A stretch of 12,695 bases of DNA from HGM12998 sp900756495 (GCA_958477305.1 CAUEFI010000036.1:1-12695); one strand, 5' to 3'; positions 1 through 5,622 are shown, counted from the first letter of the stretch. Notes: generated from the sequence alone by a model not told the origin. Program-made: numbers and translations.

Positions 1-316
1 CTCATGGCGGTGAACGACGGCAAAATGGGTATTGTCTCCGATGAGGGCGGCGTTTCAGATTATGGGTATCACTGAGGGACAGGACACCAAGGATGCAAAG
101 TACATCTTGAAGCGCCTGGAGGCGGACGGCAGGACAGAGATAAGCAAGCGTGATCTGTACCAGCTCTGCAACGGAAAATTCAAGGACGTTGATAGCATGG
201 ATCCGGGCCTAAACGTGCTGACAGGTAGAGGCTATGTCCGCATAGATAAGGTAAAGACTGGCGGGAGGCCGACAGAAAAAATCTACATCAACCCCAAATT
301 GCAAAAGGTTCAATAA
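1..316 (+). pseudogene. DUF3987 (helicase/primase-like) gene remnant with internal deletion
   Basis: Two pieces of a DUF3987-family protein, common in Clostridia ICEs and prophages, lie in different frames. Bases 1 to about 57 (frame 1) encode MAVNDGKMGIVSDEGGV, matching the family's conserved SDEGG-(I/V)-F segment, and run into a TGA at 73-75. From about base 56 in frame 2, the typical family C-terminus follows (KDAKYILKRLEADGRTEIS, then a winged-helix-like tail with GGRPTEKIYINP), ending at TAA 314-316. In intact relatives, as I recall them, a long stretch separates these segments, so I infer an internal deletion with frame loss near 54-60. A TTG at 32 could start a 94-aa ORF, but it has no ribosome binding site and lies inside the older frame. 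The gene's 5' part is outside the window. The family assignment rests on motif recognition. Confidence 0.7.
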
Positions 317-380
317 TTGTAAAAGCCCTGGTATTCATGATTTGAAAGGGGCTTTTGAACCTTTTGAACCTATTGCAATT
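297..380. terminator. Long nested inverted repeat, likely bidirectional terminator
   Basis: Outer arms 297-313 and 364-380 pair at 16 of 17 positions. Inner arms 321-328 and 349-356 (AAAAGCCC/GGGCTTTT) pair perfectly around a 20-nt loop. A symmetric 7x7 internal loop separates them. The right arm contains CTTTTGAAC twice in tandem (352-369). The left arm overlaps the last codons of the DUF3987 remnant. The right arm ends 2 bases before the ribosome binding site of the next small ORF, so the structure could also affect translation. T-runs follow the inner stem on both strands, which fits termination in either direction. Confidence 0.5.
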
Positions 381-864
381 CTAAGGAGGCTATGAGAAAT
401 GAGCTGTTACAGGACGTGCCCCCATTGTGGGGCGCACATCGACCCTGAAAGCGCCGTCCATGCAGGCCCCCCTCCCCCTCATTTTGTGGAACAACGTGCC
501 CAGTGAGACCGGCGTGTGGAGTACCATTTTCCTCTCCGCAGGCGTATACCCCCCTCCACCAGCGCCTCAAGCCTGAGAAGAGCAGCCGACACCACGCGGC
601 CCCCTGCACATACACACATCCCCCTAAATGGGTGCTACCCCCTTTCTCAAAAAACCGCTCTATTGGAAAGACCGCCCCCCTCCGGTCACTTTCCCCCAGT
701 GCTCCCGCTCGGAGGGTGGGGGGAGGCACAAAAGAGGGCCCGGCCAGGATACCACGGCCCACCAGCTTGAAGATGCGCCGCCGCGCTTCCGGCCTCAACT
801 CTTTGAGTACATGATCCACCCCGTCCAGGGTGAGGGTGAAATCTACAGACCAGCTACCCTTCAT
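370..864 (-). CDS. Hypothetical mobile-element protein; second half doubtful
   Basis: The chosen start, ATG at 864, overlaps the 3' end of the upstream gene (stop at 854) and suggests translational coupling. The first 40 or so residues (MKGSWSVDFTLTLDGV, then a charged helix ending near GRGILAGPS) look like a normal small phage/ICE protein. The remainder, to the stop at 370, is rich in Gly, Arg, Trp and Cys because the plus strand here is a run of C-tracts, and it has no recognisable domain. The original gene probably ended near 730 and a deletion or frameshift opened the frame into non-coding DNA. Function unknown. The low confidence applies mainly to the C-terminal two thirds. Confidence 0.3.
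   Translation of the reverse strand: MKGSWSVDFTLTLDGVDHVLKELRPEARRRIFKLVGRGILAGPSFVPPPTLRAGALGESDRRGAVFPIERFFEKGGSTHLGGCVYVQGAAWCRLLFSGLRRWWRGVYACGEENGTPHAGLTGHVVPQNEGEGGLHGRRFQGRCAPHNGGTSCNSSFLIASLELQ
399..506 (+). CDS. Small CxxC protein, probably a truncated zinc-ribbon
   Basis: The ORF encodes 35 residues starting MSCYRTCPHCGAHIDPE. AAGGAGG at 383-389 sits 9 bases before the ATG and decides this start over the ATG at 392. The N-terminal CPHCGAHxDP resembles very small zinc-ribbon proteins often found after DUF3987 genes in Clostridia mobile elements. In those the DP is normally followed by a second cysteine pair (roughly GE-x-C-x-C), which is missing here. After residue 17 the sequence turns proline-rich and looks read out of frame, so I suspect only the first half is original. 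It is on the opposite strand from the doubtful ORF at 370-864. Confidence 0.4.
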   Translation: MSCYRTCPHCGAHIDPESAVHAGPPPPHFVEQRAQ

Positions 865-1093
865 GCGCGTTCTCCCCGTTACTGTTGCTCCGTTCTTCCA
901 ATATTGCATCGATCGCTTCCCGCATCTCACAGTTGAGCGACCACAGGTAATTGTTTGCCCCGTAAAGGGCCTCGGCGCACTCCTCCATCACTCTGGTTCC
1001 AGATTCCATACATACCTGAACCGCATCTATCAGGCGGATGGCACAGGTAAGACGATACTGGGCATTGTCCAGCTTCTGCATTGGATACTTCAC
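854..1093 (-). CDS. Small hypothetical ICE/phage protein (79 aa)
   Basis: I chose the GTG at 1093 because GGGGGAGAG lies 6 bases upstream on the minus strand; the longer frame to 1180 lacks such a site and begins with implausible basic residues. The product begins (V)KYPMQKLDNAQYRLTCAIR and is predicted all-helical, with alternating charged and hydrophobic positions and three cysteines. No catalytic motif is visible. It belongs to the minus-strand set of small genes (1781 down to 370) that look like accessory genes of the decayed element. The downstream ORF starts inside its last codons. I do not recognise a function; proteins of this style occur in Clostridia prophages and ICEs. Confidence 0.6.
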   Translation of the reverse strand: MKYPMQKLDNAQYRLTCAIRLIDAVQVCMESGTRVMEECAEALYGANNYLWSLNCEMREAIDAILEERSNSNGENAHEG

Positions 1094-1219
1094 GTTTTTC
1101 TCTCCCCCTATCTTGCATTTCTGGAGGGGGCCGTGGTACAATGTCCTTGACCTCCTCCGGGTGGTTGTGTGGGCTCTCATATCCTCTTGCTTTGGTCGGC
1201 TGGGATATGGGGGCCTTTC

Positions 1220-1489
1220 TCATGCCACGACAAAACGCCGGGTCATGCTGGTGCGGGTGAAGCGGGCCGCTACCTCCGGCAAGGCCGCTCTCAGGGCCGC
1301 AGGGTCCAGCCTGGAGGATGTGACGGGCTTCCACGTCACTTTGTATTCCCCGGCCCGCAACTCCTCAGAAGCGCCCATGTGGGCCTTGATAGCGTCCTTG
1401 ATTCCCTCGGCCTCTGCCTGGGCCTCCTCAATCAGGGCTTGCAGCTCACGGAGTGTGCGGATCTTCTCAGTCAGCTCATTCGTACTCAT
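1220..1489 (-). CDS. Small phage/ICE protein with N-terminal coiled coil (89 aa)
   Basis: The ATG at 1489 is preceded by AAAGGAGCG at a 6-base spacing. Residues 3-35 form a leucine- and glutamate-rich helix (TEKIRTLRELQALIEEAQAE), followed by a conserved-looking segment with GEYKVTWKPVTSSRLD and ending in ARFTRTSMTRRFVVA. I recognise this pattern from short proteins in Clostridia prophages and ICEs, somewhat like the N-terminus of siphovirus Gp157-type proteins, but without certainty. The biochemical role is unknown. It lies 15 bases after a terminator-like hairpin, so it is probably expressed by read-through from the promoter at 1802-1831. The frame is intact. Confidence 0.7.
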   Translation of the reverse strand: MSTNELTEKIRTLRELQALIEEAQAEAEGIKDAIKAHMGASEELRAGEYKVTWKPVTSSRLDPAALRAALPEVAARFTRTSMTRRFVVA

Positions 1490-1504
1490 AGTTCGCTCCT
1501 TTCC

Positions 1505-1542
1505 ATAATAAAACAGACGGCACCGAATACCGGCACCGTCTG
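1505..1542 (-). terminator. Rho-independent terminator or attenuator
   Basis: On the minus strand CAGACGG (1542-1536) pairs with CCGTCTG (1520-1514). There is a 2x2 internal mismatch, three more pairs (CCG/CGG) and a 5-nt loop, and TTTTATT follows. It lies just after the 74-aa gene (stop 1557) and just before the RBS of the next gene. Too little room remains for a separate promoter, so it probably terminates only part of the transcripts. Confidence 0.6.
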
Positions 1543-1556
1543 CTGTGGGTTAGGGT

Positions 1557-1781
1557 TTAGTTGGCCTTTTGAAGTTTTTGCACATCTTCATTGATTCTAC
1601 GAATCATGCTCTTGAGGAACTTAACTTCATCCTCCAACTCCTCTACTCTGCTTTTCGGAGCTAGAGTTTCGAGAATGTTTTTCTGTCCCTCTGCCAGCAG
1701 GTCAAACCTGGGCTTAACTTCGTTCTCAATCAGGACGCTCATTAAGTGGGCAATTTCCTTGTAGTCTTTTTCATCCAACAT
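1557..1781 (-). CDS. Small coiled-coil hypothetical protein (74 aa)
   Basis: The ATG at 1781 follows GAGGTGAG at about 5 bases. A GTG at 1790 is an alternative in-frame start adding three residues, but it overlaps that RBS. The protein begins MLDEKDYKEIAHLMSVLIEN and continues as heptad-like helices (RVEELEDEVKFLKSMIRRIN) to the C-terminus, with no enzyme motif. Short helical proteins of this kind are common in Clostridia ICEs and prophages; function unknown. It is transcribed divergently from the RHH regulator gene at 2059, from a promoter containing one of three operator-like repeats, so the RHH protein probably controls it. It is slightly more AT-rich than its neighbours. Confidence 0.7.
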   Translation of the reverse strand: MLDEKDYKEIAHLMSVLIENEVKPRFDLLAEGQKNILETLAPKSRVEELEDEVKFLKSMIRRINEDVQKLQKAN

Positions 1782-1801
1782 AATGCTCACCTCATGCTGT
1801 C

Positions 1802-1831
1802 ATTATACGGTGTCGGATATTCGGTTGTCAA
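1802..1831 (-). promoter_or_regulatory. Consensus sigma-70-type promoter for the minus-strand small genes
   Basis: On the minus strand TTGACA (1831-1826) and TATAAT (1807-1802) are both perfect, separated by 18 bp. The -10 box lies about 20 bp upstream of the ATG at 1781. The spacer contains GTCGGATATT (on the plus strand), placed where a bound repressor would block RNA polymerase. Confidence 0.75.
1804..1821 (+). promoter_or_regulatory. Operator-like 18-bp repeat, copy 1
   Basis: TATACGGTGTCGGATATT matches the copy at 1936-1953 at 16 of 18 positions. It overlaps the -10 box and spacer of the minus-strand promoter. Repression by the neighbouring RHH protein is inferred. Confidence 0.5.
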
Positions 1832-1935
1832 GGTTCGCGTCTGAGGTGTGGCCCCGGTACCGAGGCGGTTTCGTCTATTTCAACGGCGTGGCGGGTTCCC
1901 GGTGGCCTTCTCCCTCTTGACAGTATGAATTATAA

Positions 1936-1980
1936 TATATGGGGTCGGATATTTGTGCGGTTTATATCTGGTCGGATATT
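1936..1980 (+). promoter_or_regulatory. Operator-like 18-bp repeats, copies 2 and 3
   Basis: TATATGGGGTCGGATATT (1936-1953) and TATATCTGGTCGGATATT (1963-1980) are identical at 16 of 18 positions and spaced 27 bp start to start. Copy 3 has perfect 5-bp inverted arms, ATATC and GATAT, around six bases. Copy 3 covers the -35 position of the promoter reading into the RHH gene, the usual layout of an autoregulated repressor. Confidence 0.55.
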
Positions 1981-1997
1981 GCTTTTTGTGCTATAAT
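1969..1997 (+). promoter_or_regulatory. Extended -10 promoter for the RHH gene
   Basis: TGCTATAAT (1989-1997) is a full extended -10 element. The -35 position (about 1969-1974) is poor and lies inside operator-like copy 3. Transcription would start near 2004, giving a leader of about 55 nt before the GTG at 2059. Confidence 0.6.
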
Positions 1998-2018
1998 GCT
2001 GGCATGCTGGGAAAGGTG

Positions 2019-2041
2019 CCCCCAAAATTGGGGGTTCCCCC
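2019..2041 (+). other. C5/G5/C5 alternative hairpins in the regulator leader
   Basis: CCCCC (2019-2023), GGGGG (2030-2034) and CCCCC (2037-2041) follow each other closely. The G-run can pair with either C-run. The upstream hairpin is larger (CCCCCAA/TTGGGGG); the downstream one has only a 2-nt loop and ends 2 bases before the AAAGGAGG ribosome binding site (2044-2051). A role in translation control is possible but inferred. Confidence 0.35.
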
Positions 2042-2058
2042 GAAAAGGAGGAAGGAAA

Positions 2059-2277
2059 GTGAGCGAAGAAAAGCCTCGCACAACAGAAGCGCAAAAAAGA
2101 GCAAAGAGAAAGTATATGGAGAAGTTTGTGGAGGTCAAGGTCAGAATGACCCCGGAGCGGCGAAGCGCCGTCCAGGCCCACGCAGAGGCCCAGGGCGAGA
2201 GTACCACAGGCTTTATCAACCGGGCCATATCTGAGACTATGGAGCGGGATAACGGCACTCCTGACAGTGTAGAATAG
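2059..2277 (+). CDS. Ribbon-helix-helix (Arc/CopG-type) DNA-binding protein
   Basis: The start is GTG at 2059, with AAAGGAGG 7 bases upstream; upstream in-frame codons translate to unrelated hydrophobic sequence. The 72-residue product has a basic N-terminal tail (1-20), a short strand at 22-31 (KFVEVKVRMT), helix A at 32-46 and helix B at 49-62 (TTGFINRAISETMERD), the RHH layout in which dimers insert a two-stranded sheet into the major groove. The family includes repressors of mobile elements and antitoxins. No toxin gene is adjacent: the next gene is the Uma2 remnant, starting 18 bases after its stop. The three repeats in its promoter region suggest autoregulation and control of the divergent small-gene operon. 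The frame is intact, unlike most larger genes of this element. Confidence 0.8.
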   Translation: MSEEKPRTTEAQKRAKRKYMEKFVEVKVRMTPERRSAVQAHAEAQGESTTGFINRAISETMERDNGTPDSVE

Positions 2278-2295
2278 ACTAAGGAGGCGTTGCAT

Positions 2296-2869
2296 ATGGC
2301 ATTACCAGCACCGAAAGACCGATATACTTTTGCTGACTGTCTCACTTGGGGTGAGGATGGATGAGAGAATAGAGATCATCAACGGCGAGGTTGTGATGAT
2401 AGCCCCGCCGTCTACGGCACACCAGCTTATCAGCATGGAGCTTGCCAGACAGCTTGCAAACTATCTGGAGGGGAAGAAGTGCAAAGCAATCCCCGCCCCC
2501 TTCGCTGTCCGGCTTTTCGAGAAGGAAGGAGATACCCCGGGAGATATTGACACGGTGGTAGAGCCAGACATCTCTGTGGTATGTGACACTGATAAGCTGG
2601 ACAAAAACGGCTGCAAGGGAGCGCCTGACCTGGTGGTGGAGATACTCTCCCCCTCTACACAGAGGCATGACCGGCTTGTAAAGCTGGATCTGTACCAGAG
2701 GGGTGGAGTGCGGGAGTATTGGATTGTCAGCCCGGAAGAAAAGACGGTACAGGTGTTCCGACTGAACGGGGGACTGTTGCGGCCCCACGAAGTATACGGC
2801 AAAGAAGATGTTGCAAAGGTCAATGTATTGGATGGCTGCTTTGTAGAGTTGTCCAAAGTATTCCAGTAA
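2296..2869 (+). pseudogene. Uma2-family (DUF820) nuclease gene with +1 frameshift
   Basis: AAGGAGG (2281-2287) sits 8 bases before ATG 2296, which encodes the usual Uma2 N-terminus MALPAPKDRYTFADCLTW and then hits TGA at 2362-2364. The rest continues one frame over from about 2357 (MDERIEIINGEVVMIAPPST), with all motifs expected of this PD-(D/E)XK fold: NGE, a VVEPDISVV segment with the acidic metal ligand, GAPDLVVEILSPS, then RLVKLDLYQ and GVREYWIV. One extra G near 2353-2360 explains the break. An ATG at 2357 overlapping the TGA could reinitiate translation of a 170-aa product, so a shortened protein may still be made. Uma2 proteins are abundant, poorly characterised putative endonucleases. 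It is downstream of the RHH gene, likely in the same transcript. Confidence 0.75.
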
Positions 2870-2912
2870 ATAAAAAGGCCGCCCCCGGTGCTGTGAACAC
2901 CAGAGACGGACC

Positions 2913-3852
2913 GGAATCAGCTTCAAGATCACCGCCGCAGAGGGCCGTGATATGGCTGGAAAGCAGATCCGGCATATAAGACTTGAACACTAGAACGTCC
3001 CATGACAGAGCGGCAAATGGAGAAGGAAGTGCAGCGGGTAGCGTTTGAGTTTGAGCGGGAAATAGAGCTGGTTTTCCAGGCCGACAACCGCCAGACCTTT
3101 GCTGAGTACGCAAAGTATGTGCTGGAGTTGAAGGAGCGGGCCGGGGACAAGTATCGCACCCTGGAGCGATACAGAGAGTTGATGCAAAGCATTACTCCGG
3201 CAATCGGCCATATAAAGCTGGTAGACCTCCGCCCACAGCACCTCAATGCCTTTTATAAGGCCCTGGGGGAAGAAGGGGTAAGCGGCAGGGCTGACAAGGC
3301 CCACACGTTTGTTGACCTCTCGGCGATGCTCAAAAAGCAGGGGTTGAGCCGGACAAAGGCCGCAGAGGCGGCGGGGGTGGCCGCCACCACCATCACGGCG
3401 GCCTGTCAGGGGAATACGAGGACACCACCAAAACAAGCACCGTCCGCTTTATCAAACTGCCCGCCGAGACAATGAACCTATTGAAGCAATATCGCGGCTG
3501 GTATCTGGAGCAGCGCCTAAAGAACGGCGACCGCTGGCACGATACCGATTTTCTGTTTGTGAAGGACAACGGGGAGCCGATGATTCCCGACAGCATAACG
3601 GCGTGGCTGCGCAAGTTCTCCATGCGGCACGACCTTCCCCACATCAACCCCCATGCGTTCCGGCACACAATGGCCTCCATCCTGATCAGCGAGGGGAAGG
3701 ACGTAGTTGCCGTCTCTAAGCGCCTGGGCCACGCGAAGGTGAGCACCACCACCGACATCTATTCCCGCATCATCCGTCAGGCAGACGAGCAGGCCAGCGA
3801 GTGCCTTGCCGACGTGATGCTCAGCCCCACACAGAAAAGGGCCAGCGGGTGA
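2913..3852 (+). pseudogene. Tyrosine recombinase (ICE/phage integrase), internally deleted
   Basis: Three pieces are in different frames. At 2913-2990, ISFKITAAEGRDMAGKQIRH resembles the arm-binding N-terminal domain; it stops at TAG 2991. From 3002, MTERQMEKEVQRVAFEFERE leads into a SAM-like core-binding domain with a small HTH-like segment (SRTKAAEAAGVAATTI), up to about 3411. From about 3412, one frame over, EDTTKTSTVRFIKLPAETMN continues into the catalytic C-terminus: HAFRHT, then LGHAKVSTTTDIYSRI with the nucleophile Tyr. The segment that should lie between them, including the first catalytic Arg (the RRGE-type motif), is missing, so I infer a deletion of roughly 100-150 codons around 3407-3417. 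The enzyme cannot be active. It would have mobilised the element; the tRNA operon follows 97 bases after its stop. Confidence 0.85.
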
Positions 3853-3855
3853 CGC

Positions 3856-3877
3856 TGTGCGCCAAATGTGCGCTAAA
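3856..3877 (+). repeat. 11-bp tandem repeat just after the integrase
   Basis: TGTGCGCCAAA (3856-3866) is followed directly by TGTGCGCTAAA (3867-3877), a 10 of 11 match. Placed 4 bases after the integrase stop and before the tRNA terminator, it could be an arm-type integrase-binding site or part of an attachment site. This is inference from position only. Confidence 0.4.
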
Positions 3878-3900
3878 TACCCATGTTGGCTGCCATCTGG

Positions 3901-3940
3901 AAATAAAAAGAAAATCCCTAGAACCATTGCGGTTCTAGGG
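3901..3940 (-). terminator. Strong Rho-independent terminator of the tRNA operon
   Basis: On the minus strand CCCTAGAACC (3940-3931) and GGTTCTAGGG (3925-3916) form a perfect 10-bp stem with a 5-nt loop. A T-rich tail follows (ATTTTCTTTTTATTT, 3915-3901). It lies 8 bases beyond the CCA end of tRNA-fMet. Confidence 0.9.
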
Positions 3941-3948
3941 AAATCTTA

Positions 3949-4024
<76 letters not shown>

Positions 4025-4027
4025 ATA

Positions 4028-4114
4028 TGGTGCCGGAGACCGGGGTCGAACCGGCACGGGAATATTCCCACGGGATTTTAAGTCCCGGGCGTCTGCCAAT
4101 TCCGCCACTCCGGC
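4028..4114 (-). tRNA. tRNA-Leu (anticodon UAA), with encoded CCA
   Basis: The acceptor GCCGGAG pairs with CTCCGGC. The D-arm is TGGCGGAATTGGCAGACGC, the anticodon loop is CTTAAAA with anticodon TAA, and a long variable arm typical of class II leucine tRNAs follows. The T-arm contains GGTTCGACCCC, and CCA is encoded at 4030-4028. It is the first gene of a two-tRNA transcript on the minus strand. Confidence 0.95.
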
Positions 4115-4154
4115 GTAGCAACTCCAGTCTCTCCTGCTTTTTGAGTGCTTAAAC

Positions 4155-4183
4155 AGCATATCACAGGGGACGGTGCTTGTCAA
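4155..4183 (-). promoter_or_regulatory. Promoter of the tRNA operon
   Basis: On the minus strand a perfect TTGACA (4183-4178), a 17-bp spacer and TATGCT (4160-4155) lie about 40 bp upstream of the tRNA-Leu 5' end. No other minus-strand gene starts nearby. Confidence 0.85.
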
Positions 4184-4280
4184 GGAAAAATTTCAATAAC
4201 CTTCCTTCAGGCTTCGTCACATATTGCGCGTTGCAGCGCATATACTGGTATGTATTCCACCAAAGCAAGGAGGTCTGTTT

Positions 4281-4385
4281 ATGGACGAACAGCAGGAATG
4301 GGTTCCCATCTCTACACCGACGCAGGGAGATGTGGATGACTTCATCTTCCGTATGGATTCAGATTGGTACGTCAGCGACCGCTGA
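4281..4385 (+). CDS. Orphan 34-residue acidic small protein
   Basis: AAGGAGG (4267-4273) is 7 bases before the ATG, an optimal ribosome binding site. The product, MDEQQEWVPISTPTQGDVDD plus 14 further residues ending in YVSDR, is strongly acidic and contains two Trp. No signal peptide or membrane segment is visible. The stop codon merges with the left arm of a perfect Rho-independent terminator, so this is a stand-alone transcription unit between the tRNA operon and prfB. A 5-bp hairpin (TGCGC/GCGCA, 4225-4240) lies upstream; I see no consensus promoter. I do not recognise the family. The combination of RBS, stop and terminator is what argues for a real gene. Confidence 0.6.
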   Translation: MDEQQEWVPISTPTQGDVDDFIFRMDSDWYVSDR

Positions 4386-4408
4386 AAGCCGCCCCCGGGC
4401 GGCTTTTT
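4385..4408 (+). terminator. Rho-independent terminator of the 34-aa gene
   Basis: AAAGCCGCCC (4385-4394) pairs perfectly with GGGCGGCTTT (4397-4406) around a minimal loop, with TTTTT at 4404-4408. It separates the small gene from the prfB promoter 23 bases further on. Confidence 0.9.
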
Positions 4409-4430
4409 GCTGCGATAGGGCACGTTATAC

Positions 4431-4459
4431 TTTACATTACGGCGTTCATTGGATATAAT
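4431..4459 (+). promoter_or_regulatory. prfB promoter
   Basis: TTTACA (4431-4436), a 17-bp spacer and TATAAT (4454-4459) form a near-consensus vegetative promoter. The predicted start lies about 30 bases before the prfB ATG. Confidence 0.85.
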
Positions 4460-4473
4460 ATTAAGGCTATTTT

Positions 4474-4512
4474 ATGGAAATGAGAGTGGACGTCCATGCT
4501 GCAATTCGATGA
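4474..4512 (+). other. Possible 12-codon leader ORF overlapping the prfB start
   Basis: An ATG at 4474, 7 bases after AAGG (4463-4466), opens MEMRVDVHAAIR and stops at TGA 4510-4512, overlapping the first five codons of prfB in another frame. The prfB start itself has only a weak ribosome binding site. The stop being UGA, the codon read by RF2, makes a coupling idea tempting, but it may be chance. Confidence 0.2.
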
Positions 4513-5617
4513 GTATAAAGTAAAGCTGAACAACCTCCGGCCGGGGTTGGACGAACTGGAGCAGGCTCTGGGACTGGAGGCCGCCCAGAGAGAAGTGGAT
4601 ATGCTGGAATCAGAGAGCGCCTCTGACGGGTTCTGGGACAATTTGGAAAAAGCCCAGAAGGTTCAGCAGCGCATCAGCATTCTGCGCGGAAAGTTGGAAG
4701 GGCAGGCCAAACGCCGCTCCCAGTGGAACGATCTCATGGCGCTGTGTGAGATGGGCAATGAATTTGAGGACGAATCCCTGATCCCTGAACTGGAGGAGGG
4801 ATATGGCAAGCTGGAAGAAGAGGTAGAGGAAGCAAAGCTGACGACGCTGCTTACCGGGGAGTATGACAGTGCAAACGCTATTCTGACCTTTCATGCCGGG
4901 GCAGGCGGTACCGAGGCCCAGGATTGGACCCAAATGCTTTACCGCATGTATACCCGTTGGGCGGAACGCCACGGCTTTACCTATCAGGTCATGGACTATC
5001 TGGACGGAGACGAGGCGGGGATCAAGAGTGCGACCATCATGATCGAGGGCGAAAATGCCTACGGCTTTTTGCGCAGCGAGCATGGAGTGCACCGCTTGGT
5101 CCGTGTCTCTCCCTTTGACGCCAATGCCAAGCGGCAGACATCTTTTGCCGCCCTGGAGGTCATGCCTGAGATCCCCGATGACGTGGAGGTAGATATCCGG
5201 CCGGAAGATATTGAGATGCAGGTGTTTCGCTCATCCGGCGCCGGAGGCCAGCACATCAACAAGACCTCTTCCGCTGTACGGCTCATCCATAAGCCCACAG
5301 GGATTGTAGTCTCTTCGCAGCAGGAGCGGTCTCAGTTTCAGAACAAGGACACCTGTATGCGGATGCTCCGCTCCAAGCTGGTGGAGCTTCAGATGCAGGC
5401 TCATGCTGAAAAGATCTCGGATCTCAAAGGCGTCCAGATGAAAATTGAGTGGGGAAGCCAGATTCGATCCTACGTCTTTATGCCCTATCAGATGGTAAAG
5501 GACACCCGCACCGCCTATGAGACCAGCAACATCAACGCCGTTATGGACGGCGATCTGGACGGCTTTATCAACGCCTACCTGAAGGCGCAGGCGACAGGAA
5601 CACTGCTTACCAAATGA
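4496..5617 (+). CDS. prfB: Peptide chain release factor 2 (RF2)
   Basis: RF2 recognises UAA and UGA stop codons on the ribosome and triggers hydrolysis of peptidyl-tRNA. The 373-residue length is normal for the family. Visible are the coiled N-terminal domain (about 1-110), the SPF tripeptide that reads the stop codon (in RVSPFDANAKRQTSF) and the catalytic GGQ loop (in SSGAGGQHINKTSSAV), whose Gln is normally methylated. Many bacteria make RF2 through a programmed +1 frameshift at an in-frame UGA near codon 26. Here the corresponding segment (LEQALGLEAAQREVD) is one continuous frame with no CTTTGA, so that autoregulatory device is absent. The gene is monocistronic: its own promoter at 4431-4459 and a palindrome directly after the stop. 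The ATG at 4496 has a weak upstream site (AGTGGA). Confidence 0.97.
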   Translation: MLQFDEYKVKLNNLRPGLDELEQALGLEAAQREVDMLESESASDGFWDNLEKAQKVQQRISILRGKLEGQAKRRSQWNDLMALCEMGNEFEDESLIPELEEGYGKLEEEVEEAKLTTLLTGEYDSANAILTFHAGAGGTEAQDWTQMLYRMYTRWAERHGFTYQVMDYLDGDEAGIKSATIMIEGENAYGFLRSEHGVHRLVRVSPFDANAKRQTSFAALEVMPEIPDDVEVDIRPEDIEMQVFRSSGAGGQHINKTSSAVRLIHKPTGIVVSSQQERSQFQNKDTCMRMLRSKLVELQMQAHAEKISDLKGVQMKIEWGSQIRSYVFMPYQMVKDTRTAYETSNINAVMDGDLDGFINAYLKAQATGTLLTK

Positions 5618-5622
5618 GGATC

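Noticed and set aside
927..1222. Minus-strand ORF with an ATG overlapping the stop of the 89-aa gene (MRKAPISQPTKARGYES)
   Set aside because: The ATGA overlap is suggestive, but the translation becomes a shadow of the 854-1093 gene and shows no family features.
503..1594. Plus-strand ORFs opposite the small minus-strand genes
   Set aside because: They lack RBSs and are biased translations of the complementary strand of better-supported genes.
1917..1936. TTGACA followed by TATAAT upstream of the RHH gene
   Set aside because: The spacer is only 8 bp, too short for a promoter; the extended -10 at 1989-1997 fits better.
2059..2869. Toxin-antitoxin pair formed by the RHH protein and the Uma2 gene
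   Set aside because: Uma2 is not a known RHH partner toxin and its gene is frameshifted; the operator arrangement fits an element repressor better.
4496..4620. Programmed +1 frameshift in prfB
   Set aside because: The N-terminal coding sequence is continuous and no CTTTGA-type slippery stop is present.
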